NCBI RefSeq assembly: GCF_048544455.1
Contig: NC_133538.1
Span: 146,437,922-146,501,921 of the forward strand
DNA from: Silene latifolia
Lineage: Eukaryota; Streptophyta; Magnoliopsida; Caryophyllales; Caryophyllaceae
Direction: 5' to 3'
Length of the DNA stretch: 64,000 bases
The position numbers were made by a program, and so were the translations under genes. The notes beneath the pieces are model-generated. The model was not told the origin of the DNA. It did no database searches and saw only the letters and a list, made by a program, of their open reading frames with translations. How positions within the stretch are numbered: position 1 is the stretch's first letter; every line of letters starts with the position of its first letter. Positions 34,512 to 46,997 of the stretch are shown piece by piece.

Positions 34512-35579
34512 GTTATTATATATCTACACATTTATATATGTCATTAAAAAAGATAATAACCTAACAGCAATCAAAATCAAGCATAATAAACAATAATTTA
34601 ACATTTTAACCAATATAAATATTGTATTTCTTTGAATTGGGTCCTTATCACTCCAACCTAAACCCATCAATATACGTTTTAAGTCACTAGCAAACATGTA
34701 CTTGTGATTTATTAATGAGAAAAAAAATTCGGCAGCAATTCCCATCCGTTCTCCAAATACACAATATAGAATAAATAATTACTCTACATATGCATATAGA
34801 GAACATTAAAGGAATTGTCACCAAACTCTTTTCTCATTAACAAATCACAAGCACATGTTTACTATCTAAGTGACTTAAAACGTACAAAGACAGTCCCAAA
34901 ACGAGGACTATTCAAAAATTACTCCTAGTGAGTAATTTTTGAACGGGTACTAGGTCAATATGAACAATAATTTTAACAATATTAAAAACAAAACATACAA
35001 CAATGACTACTTTTTCAATTAAATATCTATCTTAAGTCAACATGCATACATTAAAAAAAAAATTATAACTAATAATCTAAATTAACAACATACATTAACA
35101 ACATACATCCGTCACAACATTGGCTTCTATCCTAAGTCAACATGCATCAACACCAACCCTTTTTCAACAACAATTAAAACAATAACTAATAATCTAAATT
35201 AATTAAACTAATTAAAAAAATTAAAAGGAGTAATACCTAATTAACTTGACAAACAAAATGAAAAAGAAGAGGCAGTGGCGGCGGCTGGCGGAGGGCGGCG
35301 GCTGGCCTACTATTAAAAAAAAAAAGATAAATAAGAAAAGGAGAAGGAAAAGGATGAAGGAGAAGGAAAAAGATAAAGAAAATAGGAAAAAAGGATAAAG
35401 TAAACTACCTTATAGTGATGGCGACGGCGTGGTGGTGTTGGTGGTGGTGGTGGTGGCGCCGGAAGTGGAGGTGGGTGGTGGTGGTGTCGGATTTTAAGGA
35501 GGTTAAGAGGGTTGATGATTTTTAATTGATTTGGGGAAATTTGGTAAAGTGAGGGGAAAGTGTTCCCGTGTCTTAGTTT
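34512..35579 (-). other. Leader region of CACTA transposase
   Basis: No coding sequence. AT-rich, apart from a purine-rich block at 35320-35400 and GGT/GGC-rich repeats at about 35260-35300 and 35415-35490. The latter would encode nothing obvious and probably form part of the untranslated leader. Confidence 0.5.
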
Positions 35580-36115
35580 ATACGGGCATCTGACGGATTT
35601 TCCGTCAGTGAAGTAGAAATCCTGACGGAAATTCCGTCAGTATTCCTATTTTACTGACGGAAAATCCGTCAGCTGTCCACTTTATATGCCAATAATTTAA
35701 GTGACTGTACACGTCACAATTATTGGTCCACTGACGGAATATCCGTCAGTGTTTTGAAAATCCTGACGGAAATTCCGTCAGTGGGCCAATTATTGTGACA
35801 GCCTGTCATCAGTACAGAATTCAAATATCTTCCACTGACGGAAATTCCGTCAGGACTTTGAAACAACTGACGGATATTCCGTCAGTGGGCTAAAATGATT
35901 TCCAGTTGTACTCCAATTTAACGTGTGAAGCCCACTGACGGATATTCCGTCAGGATTAAGGGATTACTGACGGAATTTCCGTCACAGCTTTTTTGGCGCC
36001 TTTGACTTGGTGAACGCGCCAATAGATACTGACGGGGTATCCGTCAGGAAAAGTTACAGACGGAATTTCCGTCAGTAACCCGTGTTTTCTGACGGCCTCT
36101 TTTTTCCGTCGGTAG
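35580..36115. repeat. Subterminal CTGACGGAAATTCCGTCAG array
   Basis: About twelve copies of a 19-base palindrome CTGACGGANWTTCCGTCAG with varied centre, starting near 35591, 35622, 35654, 35732, 35763, 35834, 35867, 35935, 35967, 36029, 36058 and 36090. Such subterminal repeats bind TnpA in known En/Spm elements. Confidence 0.9.
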
Positions 36116-36129
36116 GGCCGTCACTAACC

Positions 36130-36147
36130 CGCGTTTTTCTTGTAGTG
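36130..36147 (-). repeat. CACTA terminal inverted repeat (one end)
   Basis: Minus-strand CACTACAAGAAAAACGCG; the partner end is not in the window. Confidence 0.85.
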
Positions 36148-38960
36148 ACAGTGTTCCTGAAAGAACGGGCAAAAAAATTGAAGGTTAAATGACACAATGA
36201 CATCATTAAAGTTTTAACCATAGATTAATTAAGCTCGAGTGTACATACATATCCACGCACACACTTTCATTTCTAAAACATGCTCATAGCAAAAAGAATT
36301 CTGATTTTTATGTCATAAATTCGATGCCCGTTATTGCCTACTAGAAGAAATAATACTACTGGCTTCTCTCGAAATATTGTTCCTTTTAAATGAAGCGCTT
36401 TTCTACAAGTTACTTAATCTTATCAAAAGAGAAACTCCGCCATAGGGGAATTTAATGTCCCCAATGAGTAAAAGGATAAGCACAGGTAAAAAGAAACATT
36501 GCTATTGTCTGACTAGTCAAGCAACTACTCTTTAATGGATGTCAAGCTACCTGGTCAGCTGCTCAGAGACTATTTCATCTTTTAGAAGGACTGACATTTC
36601 TCGAGTGCCCATCCTATGATTGAGGCATCCATTTTGATTAGACTCAGAGGGCATATTTCTGTCTAAAGAGTAACAAACCATTCATAGATCATACAAAGGC
36701 AATAAAACAACAAAGATCTTCAAGTAAATAAGTATGGCAACAGACATCCAGAACATATGGTTAGCAAATAATTTATGCTTTTAGAGAAGTCACATGAAGC
36801 CAACAGCCAAAATCTCTCTGATACAATTATACACTATCTACAGTTTCTGAGTTATTTTCTTTGTTCTTTTAATAGCTGCAGCACGCTTATACGTTATACG
36901 CTTTTAAGTTTTAACAGTACTTAGATAAGACTACGTTACTATTGATCATAATAATATTATACAATGAAAGTTTTTAGAAGTGTAGCTTTAAGGTAGGCTT
37001 TTAAAGTTTTGACATAATATAATCCCACAAAAACTCCGTAAAGAACTTACATGAAAAACTTGTAAATTATAATGATATGACCATACGGAATGGTAAGGCA
37101 TTCAAGTCCAAGCCAGACCAGGTTGACTAGCATTTCCTTATCCAAATTATTTAGGTGGAATAATATTTCTAACTTTCTTTTAATACTGAAAAAAAGAAAG
37201 TTAAGAATAAAAAGTATTCCAGATGTTGTGTTAATAAAATTTGCGATGAGTTTCAAATCTGAAATTAGAGGTTGTATGCAATCACGGAAAAGCTAACAGA
37301 AATATAGCCCTTGTTTACTAAATAAGGAGTACCCCGTAATAAGATGGAGTATAACTTTAAGGTACAATAGGCACAGAAATGTAAATTATTGGTTAAGACC
37401 GACAAAAAAAAAAGTAAAAACTCAACAGTCCAAATCAAGGAGCACATATCAAGATTAATTTCAAACGAGAGAATTTTTAAGAGGTGTAAACAGACCTTAC
37501 TTAACATTTTGTGGCACGATCATATATGACTCTCTCCTAGTATCTTCATCCGTGAGACAAATATATAATAATTCAAAGTTAACAAAACTGAGTACTTGAA
37601 ACTTTTTATTAGTTGGCTCAAGCAACTTAGTGGACCATGTTGTAGATCAAATTTTGCCAAACTAAAATATCATTGTTTGTGAAATAATATCAGTCACCAT
37701 TTGCAATAGGAGAAGAACGGATAAAAACCATGTAGACCTAGCATATAGAAACTCTAACATGACCTCAACTGAAATTGAGCTTTTTCAAAGTTGTCGTAAG
37801 TGTCTGATGACAATGTCTCCTGCGTATTCCGTAATTCCGTCACTACGGTAAGTACCCTTTGAGGTGGCCTAGTAGTCTAGTTCTTAGAATTGCATCTGCT
37901 ACCATACAAATCAATGCAGTTGGCATAAAATCATGAACAACCCTCAAAAACCATTGCACAATTGTCATTAACATGAATTATGAATCAACAAATGCAACAT
38001 GGAGATAACCCTTAATACGTCTTCAACCCATGGATAATACACAAATTAAATACCTCTCCAGCACCTATATTGATAACATGTGGTGTGAAACCTTACCCAC
38101 CTATACAGAACAATCTAACATATAAACTCTAAAAATCCTAATTCAGACAAAATGGACTCTGAATGATTAGAATGTTCACATAGTTTATCTGTTCAAGCAA
38201 TTTATAGTTGTACAACTCACAAATGTACTCCTATTCAACAACAATCTAACATATAAACCCTAAAAATCAAACAAAACTAACATGAATTGATTATAAATTA
38301 GAAAAGGAATTACCTTTACTGCTCAGAAATCATAAGAAACCGCAACAATCGGCTTAGGCATCTGTATGAACATCGGTCGTTGCTACTCAAATTTCACCGA
38401 TAAAATTATAAGAATAGCAAAATCAAGAGAAAAGAAGAGAAAGAAATCAAGGTACCTGGCGCCGCCAAATGTTATGCCACCATCGGGTTAAAACCCTAGA
38501 TAACTGGAACCTTAATATACTACTATGGTCATAATACGAATTATGGTGATATTTGTGTAAAAGTCTAACACAAATGAGAGGAATTGGGGAAATCAGAGAG
38601 AGGAGGTAGAGGGAATTGAAAGTAGGTCGAAAATGAAGGGTGTAGGGAAGAGATTTGTGTGAGATTTTTTAATGGATAATAAAAATGGAGGTCTGATATT
38701 TGTGTGAGATTGATTATGGCAGTGATGAGCAATAATAAGGTGGTAACTTACCTGCGATATTGAACGACTCTGGTGAAAGAGATGCCCAGTTCACGGTTGT
38801 CGATGGAGGCGTGAGAAGGAAATGGACGCTTGCCAGTATCAGATTTGATATTGATGATTGAATTGAGGGGATTGAGGTTTTGGTGGTGTGGATGAAGAGA
38901 CGGTTGAATGAACCTGATGAATTGTGTATTAGAAATGCCCAATAAAGGGTTTTGCGCATT
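36148..38960 (-). other. Unassigned AT-rich stretch, possible captured gene fragment
   Basis: No long ORF, and I recognise no protein. On the minus strand an open stretch of about 200 bases from ATG 38959 leads to a textbook splice donor CAG|GTAAGT at about 38752. It is followed by UTR- and intron-like T-rich sequence with a near-duplicated phrase (GTTTATATGTTAGATTGTT near 38110 and 38250). It lies directly inside a DNA-transposon terminus at 38961-39310, so it may be host sequence captured by that element. Confidence 0.35.
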
Positions 38961-39310
38961 TTTTTTTTTTTTTTTTTTTGCTTTTAAAATCGGTTGTGAT
39001 TAATAACCGACACAAAAATAAAAAATGGCGGTTTTTTAGCACAAAAAATTGTCACTTATTATTTACTTTTAGCGTTATTTTTAACGTCGGTTGTTCATAT
39101 AACCGCCATAATTGACTTATAGTGGCGTTTTTTATTTTGGAACCACCATAAAAAGTTTCAACTATCACATCGGTTCTTACATAAACCGCCACAATAGACC
39201 TCCTACATTCTTAAAAATTGTGTTCCCGCCAATTTATTGGGCTTTTAGCGGCGTTTCTCTTAGAACCGCCACGATAAACGCGTCATAGTAGGGGTTTTTT
39301 CTAATAGTAG
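38961..39310 (-). mobile_element. Terminal region of a CACTA-like DNA transposon
   Basis: The minus strand begins CTACTATTAGAAAAAACCCC at 39310 and continues with repeated GGCGGTTNTNNNAACCGCC-type inverted motifs, the usual look of a subterminal region. A run of more than 20 T lies at 38961-38983. It interrupts the gag gene of B2 right after EPIVIRLP. The other terminus was not found. Confidence 0.6.
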
Positions 39311-39399
39311 GAAGTCTAATCACAATAGGCTCTTTCTTAATTTCCTTAGCCTTCTCTTTATTTCTCTTTTTTGATGAGTCATAGGTTGTTATCTCTACC
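39311..39399 (-). pseudogene. Gag of B2, third fragment
   Basis: About 30 codons with SSKKRNKEKAKEIKKEP and VIRLP, matching B1 gag just before the protease. It is separated from the preceding gag codons by the solo LTR. Confidence 0.75.
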
Positions 39400-42158
39400 T
39401 GTGACACCCTCATTTTTAGCGTTAAATAAACACGTAAATTCTATAGAAAAACTGACAGGATATGTTTGTAATTGGTTCGACTAGATAAAAACCTGTAATT
39501 TTAAAAACTTTTCTAAACCATTCACAAACACTTCCAAATGAAGAGTGCCAAAACCTACAAATACTAACAAACTAATTTACATAACATAGCTAAAGTCACG
39601 AGAATAACGTGATATAAACCAAAGTAAGAGAGGGAGACATATGTCCCTTCAAAATATAAACACAACCAAATGTTTAAAGGTTTACTACAAAATATAACCA
39701 AACTAAGTCCAAGGTTCTTTTGCTCACTAGCTCGTCCGTGTACCCCATCTATTCATCATCAACCTGTCAATCGCATTTTAAACAAACACGAAAGCCACAA
39801 TTCAGTGGGGAGTAACTTCGAGTCCTCCCAGCCACGAAATGTCATATTTAATGTAACATGTAATGTAACATGTAAACAACATCATAAATAAACTAATTAT
39901 CGAATATACTAACATATGAACACTAAACTGACCAAATTAAACTATCATGTGAAACATATAACAAGCAGTAATCCAAACTTTATCAATTGTAACCGGCTTG
40001 CATCTCACCTATTACAATTCATAAACTCACCATACAAGAAAGGGCAATATATCAAAGACAGGCATAAGTTCTTAGCACCGTCAATAGTCACTTTGTAACT
40101 CGAGTCTATACCACGAGGTAGGGAAGGTAATCGAACCGGTATCTTGGCTCAGAGGTTCTATCAAAACATGGCCAAGACACAACACAACCCTAGTCCTAAA
40201 TCTGCGCAGACCTAGACATGCGGATACACACCACCGCACCCAAGACCCACAATTTTTTTTTAAAACAAAGTGAGTACCCTAAGGAGTCCACCAAAGGGTT
40301 GGCTAGTACTTAAGCTGACCACTTACCCTCAAAATAAGTAACGAGGTCATGCTCCAACTTAGATATAAACCCACCAAGTCAGGAACACAAAGGCTATTAA
40401 GCAGTGAACATATACTCGTCAAAGACTATAAAGACCTATCTATGACAAACACAACAACCTGCAAGAAGTATTCAATACCAATTCCATTTCAAGCAATATT
40501 AACAATATTAAAGGTTTCGGGGAATCTAAGGCCGTTTCTACAATATAAGAACCCATTCAAAACAACCAACCACATATGTGAAATAAAAACATAATTAATG
40601 GCCTAAAACAAGAATAAGGCCAAATATCCATTTTTTACAATAATTTCATCCAACCGAATTTTTACCCGCAACCCCAGCCCTGCGACAGGTACGGGTTCAA
40701 TCGCGGCTGACCAATCACACAATTGACTGACATCGATTCAGTCAAAGGGACTAAGGGCTCAGTTTTCGGCATAATCATCCAACATTGCAATTATCGCTAT
40801 AAAATTCATTTTAAGCCTATTCATTACAAATTCATATCATAACCTATCATAACATGTGCCAACTACCAATATAAACATAACTTTACCATCAACATTATAT
40901 TTACTACTAACATTATTCATTTCATAAGACTACCCATATGTTACTTATACTAAATATAACATTAATACGCCCGAAACGACGAACAACGCATGAAAAACCG
41001 CGAAACAAGCAACGGGCCGACCCGGGCCAACCCAGGGCCTGCCGTGGGCCTGCCGGGCCTGCTTGGCCTGCAGGGCCTGACGTGGGCCTGCTGGGCCGTT
41101 TGGGCCGCCACCCCCAACCCTCCATTTCTCCATTTTCGTTCAGTTTAACATCGTCTGAAGCATCAATTAATCATTCCCATTTCATTTACATACTAATATG
41201 TGAACTTAAACATACAAAAGACATGAATTTAACACATATTTTCATGTGAAATAAACTACTCAAATAATATTCACAAAATCATACAAAAAGCAAAGAATGT
41301 GACATTAATTCGTCGAGTAACTCGAAATATGTTACCTTTAGCAACAAAATGAGCAACTAGCACCTTGAACACCAAACCCTAATATGCAAACTAGCCACTA
41401 TCTTTAACTATATACGAGTCTCCAAACTCGTCTTCTAAATCTTCACCTAAATAAACAATAAAAACACAATTATAAGCACTAATAATCAAAACCCTAAAAA
41501 TGGTGGACAAAATAAATTTAGGGCAAATGAATTTAATATATACTAGGATGTTGGAAATGAAGAGTGGATTCCAAATATGTAATCCTTATGAAATTTGGAG
41601 TAGAAACGAGTTAATTATGATGAAAATTAGCTTAAAAAGGTAAGAAAATGGTGTTTTATGTTTAGAAAGCTTTAGAACATTCAAGGGAGATGAAGTTGGA
41701 AAAGAAAAATGCAAAGGGAAGGTGAAGGAAGGGTGTGGCGTGGCTAGGAGAAAGGAGACGGGATTTTTCCCGCGGAATTTCATTAGTCGGTTTTGGCTCG
41801 TTTCGCCGATAATTAGAACCGTTTGTCAAATGCAAATTCCGACGATGCCAAAGTTCTTAAACACGAGATTACAATAAGATTGAGTACTCATATGACCCAT
41901 TTCCAAAATCGTTTGCCCAATTTTCAAAAGAATTGCCATTTTTCCCGATATGCCCTTATTTCGAAATAAAAGGTTTTTACATGGTTTAAACTATTTTTAA
42001 ACATTTAGAAACTATCAAATTAAATAATTTACTTCAAAATATATTAGAATTACATTTCGTTGAATTATCATTACTTCAAATACATTAATATTAAATTAAA
42101 CTTGATTAATAAATTACTTTCGCAAAATAATAACGGTCCGAAATTACGGGGTGTTACA
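39400..42158. mobile_element. Solo LTR, long-LTR family, copy 2
   Basis: The 2759-base insertion has TGTGACACCC / GGGGTGTTACA ends and the 5-base duplication CTACC (39395-39399 and 42159-42163). Homologous to 12102-15681, for example GGCAATATATCAAAGACAGG near 40038 and 12796. It carries a GGGCCTGC-rich tandem stretch at about 41010-41105 with no counterpart at that point in copy 1. No genes. Confidence 0.88.
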
Positions 42159-42163
42159 CTACC

Positions 42164-43447
42164 ACTTTAGGATTTCTCCTTAGTGGTTCAATCACATCAC
42201 TTTGCTTGTCATTTTCCTCAACAATTCCTTCTTCAATTTGCATTTTTGGTCCCTCATATCTAGTACCGCTCCTCAAGTGGATAGCATTGATGGTCTCATG
42301 TATTGTGGCAGGATAACCTTGAGGAGGTAATTGTCCCTTTTGTCTTTGGGAGCTAGAAGAGGCCAATTGAGACAATTGAGTCTACAACATTTTGGTGCGA
42401 GCAAGGATGTTATTAATGGTGGTTTCTTTGGCTTGACTATCCCTTTTCATTTGAGCAAAGAAAACTTGTTGGCTCTTTTTCATATGGAGGACCGCTTTTT
42501 GGACATGAAAGGCTTGGTCATTGGGTTGATTGCAGTATGGTCTTTGGGTAAGATTTCTCATTCGAGGTGGTGTGTATGTGGGTTGAGGGGTTTGGACATT
42601 TTGGCTCTTGTATGAAAGGTTTGGATGGATTTTGTTATTCTCAATATAGTAGTTGGAGTATGGGGTGCCATTCTTATATGCTTGGAAAGCATTTACTTGT
42701 TCATTTGTTCCCCTACATTCATTCTGATCATGTCCCAAGGTTCCAGTACTTTTACATACTCCATTTGGGATTGAGGATGATGCTATCATAGCATTGATAT
42801 GTTGTTTGGGTGATTTGGAAGCTTCATCAAGCTTAGCCATGACCTTCTCAAACTTCAAGTTAATGGTGTCGATGTGAGCACTTAGTTGAGCACCCAATTT
42901 TGTGATGAAATCTACCTCATGCTTTCCTCTTCTAGTTTCCTTTAGTGGCCTACTATAATGGGAATTATGCCCCACCATCTCTTCGATTTTGGCCCATGTT
43001 TGATTGTCATCAACCTCGGTGAACCTCCCAATGGGCCCCATATTAAGCACATTTCTTGAGTCTTCATATAAGCTGTTCCAAAATTGTTGAACAAGGAACC
43101 ACTCACTAAGTCCATGGTGTGGACAAGAGCAACAAGTGTCCTTAAATCTCTCCCATGCTTCATATAATGATTCCTCATCCCTTTGCTTGAACCCGGTGAT
43201 TTGGGCTCTCAACATGTTGGTCTTCTTTGGAGGATAGAACTTCTTGTAAAAGACAAGTGTTAACTTCTTCCTTGAATCAATACCAAGGGTAGCCTTGTCT
43301 AGTCTCTTCAACCAATGCTTTGCGGCACCGATCAAGGAAAAAGGAAACAATACCCATCGAATTTGGTCTTGGGTTACTCCGGTTTGGGAGATAACATGAC
43401 AATAGTCAAAAAAAGTCTCTATGTGTAGATGAGGATATTCACTAGGC
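42164..43447 (-). pseudogene. Gag of B2, second fragment, frame open
   Basis: From 43447 to 42382 the frame is open for about 355 codons and then shifts into 42375-42154. It covers the capsid C-terminal part (TGVTQDQIRWVLFPFSLIG, FYKKFYPPKKTNMLRAQ, ESLYEAWERFKDTC), a degenerate knuckle, the Asn/Gln linker and the coiled coil. A further fragment holds SSSSQRQKGQLPP and the HLRSGTRYEGP motif. In the knuckle the second cysteine is gone: VCKSTGTLGHDQNEC against CENCGTFGHDQSEC in B1. It retains the GFKQRDEES segment that B1 lost. Confidence 0.82.
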
Positions 43448-44726
43448 TGTTGGAATATGTGTTCTCCGACAATAATGCGATCACGACTGTTGATCATGAT
43501 GATCACATGTTTAAGTCTCATTATAAAGAATACAATTGGGAAGTAATATTTTACTGTCAACTGATCAACATATATCGGTAATGATTGGCTGACTAGAGTT
43601 TGACATTACTGTCGTGCGACGGTGGTGATCAGTTGATCCCATAGGTCATACCTATAGGGCAACACTCTTAATTGATCATTTAATTAATCGTATAACGTTA
43701 CGAGTTAATTAAATTACTTGAAAATTGACGGACGATTTTGGAAGTAAAATTTACGTATCACATTGAAATTGATTAAAATGAGATACGGTCTGAGTATTTG
43801 AATTGTATCATTACTCAGATGAAATTATTGTTTAACGAAACAATTAAAATTGAATGAATTATTATAAATACAATTTATTGTGATTTGTAAATTGGTAAAA
43901 TATTTTGGTACAAGTAATTATGAATTACTAAGTCGATTTTTGTATATGACGTATTTTTATTAATACGTTGATTTTTAATATGTTAAAAATACATAACTAA
44001 TTTATGTAACATATGACATGTGACATAAGACAAAATTGACAAAAATAAAATGGATTCCATTTTATATATGTACCGAAATTAAGGGGAGGTTTTGGCTAAA
44101 ATTGTGTTGTTTAAATTAGTGGAAAACATAATCATTCACTAATAGCCTAGCCATGCAACCCTAGTTTGCATTGTGAAGGTAAACAAGAGCATGCATTGGG
44201 TCTCCTTTCTTCCCTCCTCTTCCCTCCTACCCGGTTTTACCAAAGAAAAGGCAAAGGGTTTTTGTCTTATATTTTTTTATATACACTACATGCATGAGTG
44301 TGCATTATTCATTCATTCTAACTTATCAAAAATTAAGATTTTAGAAAGAGAAAATACTTCCTCTCCTATTCTCTCCCAACCGGTTTTTGGGAGATTAAAA
44401 ACCAAATTGTTTTGGGTCATTTTTCTACAAGATTAATATTGTACTAGTATCTATAATATTAATTTTAATTAAGAGAAAGCTTTGGGTATAAATCCTTGGG
44501 AGAGATCCTACCCTTGGGTCTTAGTTCATCCAAAAGGGGAAGCTCAAGAACAAGAGAGAAAGGTGATCTCCCTTGTGCCCATTAAACCGAAAATCACAAT
44601 GTATGAACAATGTTTCTTCCATATTTTGTTTTAATGTTTGCATGCATAAGATCAATCATTAATTTTATGACAAATTAAATTATAACATATATGAATATGT
44701 AAGTATATAGATCTACTTTTCCTTCA
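43448..44726 (+). repeat. 5' LTR of gag-only copia element
   Basis: Begins TGTTGGAATATGTG, ends TTTTCCTTCA, 1279 bases. A TATA-like box TATAAAT lies at 44487-44493. Confidence 0.93.
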
Positions 44727-44727
44727 A

Positions 44728-44745
44728 TCGGTATCATGAGCCAAG
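44728..44745 (+). other. Primer binding site, copia element
   Basis: TCGGTATCATGAGCCAAG, close to the usual copia initiator-Met site TGGTATCAGAGC. Confidence 0.75.
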
Positions 44746-46997
44746 GTTGTTTGCATGCAAATCGGTTAAAAGTTTTTCCGAGTTATAAAGATTAACATAT
44801 AAAACTTGTAAAATTTGTGTTATTATGATATATCACAAAACTAATTCATGCATGTTAAAATTTCTGGTCATAAAATGTTTTAGGATATTTTGGTTAATTT
44901 ACGGATTTTTATTGTTCATATTATACAATAATTGCATTTAAATATGATTTTATGAGTAAAAATGTCATTTTCGGTTTAAAATTAGCTATACTTCGAATAT
45001 TCCAGTGTTTTTTGGATATGTTGTCACATATATTATTTTGAGATAACCTGTAAATTTTCATAATTTTTGGACTTGTTATGCTCGAAAAATGGATTTTTCA
45101 TTACTAAATTCGGATTTAGGTGAAAAATAGGTTAATATGAGATAAATTTCGAATCTGGTCATAGAAATTTAGTATGTTGTCACATGCAATTTTACAAGAT
45201 GTGTGTAAAATAATGGGCTATAGTGAAGTCTTTTTGCATGATTTATGGATTTTTGAAGAAAAATGGCATGAATAGTGACTTAATTAATGAAAAAAAAAAT
45301 TAATAAAACATACTCTATGACTAAATAAAAACATCATATGTTGCATTTTATTATCTTTTTCAGATCTAAAATTTAAAAGTTAATGTATATAATTGTTCAC
45401 ATGTTTTTATTATTATTTTGGTTAAAACCGATAAACCGCAACATTGTTTTTCCGGATAAATTTCGAAATTTTTAACCTCAGTTTTTTGAACATTATGAGT
45501 GTCATGGTATTTTTCCAGAATGTTCACGAGTTTAAATTTCAAATTTTGAATTTATTTGAAATTTTGTGATTTATTTGAAGTTTATAGCTTATTTTTGAAA
45601 TTTTTGGTCCATTAATGAACAAATTTAGAAATATGAGTTAATTATGGTCAAATTATTAGTGCAGACTAAATTTTGAGTCCTAAGTGGTTAGGATAATTAA
45701 CTTATGCATAAATATGAATTTATGTAATTTTTGTGATTATAAAATGTTGAAATAGCATCACGCAAATCCGTAAAAACCGAGTAATATACGATATTGGCTA
45801 ATTAAAGGCGATTTAGCATAAAATTGGGCATGTTCATACATATTATAATGCTACATTTTTCCTTTATGATTGTCATAATTTTATTTATGTAATTTTGAAT
45901 TATGTAATTTTACTTAGTATGGCCTTAGTTTTAATTGGTATTTCCCGAAATGTATGGGAATATCGATTCGGTTGTAATTTTATTGTGATCTCGTATCACC
46001 GTTTTGTAATTTAATAGATTTATTTTATTTATTTTAGTTACAAATGTATAATAGGAAATTATGTAATTTGTTATGTAATTTAATTTATCTCGGAGTTCCC
46101 AAAGACGGATTTCTTCAAGATGACGATACATAAAGACGATGTTACCTCGAGATGCGTGCCACAACCGAAGTTCAAAGGAACAATGGAGTTGGTTTCCGAA
46201 TATGTAATAGTTAAATAGTTTTTCTATTTTAGGAAAGGCCATACTAGGATTTATTTATTTTATGCTTGCATTTTATTTATATGTCACATTCATTGCTAAA
46301 TCGCCATAACTAAAACACGCATCTTCTTTCATCGAGTTTAATCGACCGTGTCAATTAGAATTATCATAGTTCACCGCTTTAGTTCACTTAAAACGTGATA
46401 GATAATAAATTGACATAACCTCTCGCTAAAACAATTAATTGAGACATAGCCTTACCAAATAGTAGAAACCATGAAAACCTATTTCGCAAGGGAGTGCACT
46501 CGGCCCTACCGGGGTACAAAACTTGTTACGTAGGGGAAGTGGCTGATAAATGTCTATCCACCGAATTCATGTTGATAAGGGATGAATCGGCCCTACCGTG
46601 CCCGAGTTGATGTGGATTTGGATCATGGACACATTTATTCGAAATTTGGATTGAACTCAACAAAAGTTTTTCGATAAGGGTTTCATCGGCCATACCGTGC
46701 CCTTGTCGGATGTGTTTTGGGCTATAGATAATTATTAGAGTAATTTTATCGACCAAGAGTTCTAAAAGTAGAATCGATTAAACGTTAATCCACCGAGTTA
46801 TATTGATAAAGGATGAATCGGCCCTACCGTGCCTAAGTCGATATGAATTTGGGTCTTGGAATCATTTATCTAGTTGGGTAGAGGTCACTAGAAAAAATGC
46901 ACAAAACTTGTTTAAACTAAAATTTTTACGAGTATTATTATTAAAACGACATTTGTTTTACTCCTTTGTTTTGTAGACCACTTTTTCGTCATAACAA
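44746..46997 (+). other. Long untranslated leader of copia element with TCGGCC repeats
   Basis: AT-rich and gene-free. Between 46494 and 46870 four copies of a TCGGCCCTACCGTGCC-like motif occur at about 46500, 46588, 46686 and 46815, within longer diverged repeats ending GTCGATNTG. Confidence 0.7.

Larger units (their letters stand above)
31506..36147 (-). mobile_element. CACTA transposon, 5' half
   Basis: The right end reads CACTACAAGAAAAACGCG on the minus strand, the classic CACTA terminus. It is followed by a subterminal palindrome array, a leader and a TnpD/Tnp2 transposase pseudogene. The left end is missing: transposase sequence runs straight into element C1 at about 31505, so the TnpA region and second terminus were lost. 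Confidence 0.88.

Noticed and set aside
36337..36356. CTACTAGAAGAAATAATACT as the missing partner of the transposon end at 39310
   Set aside because: Only loosely similar, no subterminal repeats next to it, and the flanking three bases do not match GAA at the other end.
37047..37507. Short hydrophobic ORFs on both strands
   Set aside because: AT-rich sequence with no conserved motif; expected by chance.
40922..41249. Overlapping Pro/Gly/Ala-rich ORFs on both strands
   Set aside because: They arise from the GGGCCTGC tandem stretch in the solo LTR and have no conserved counterpart in the other LTR copy.
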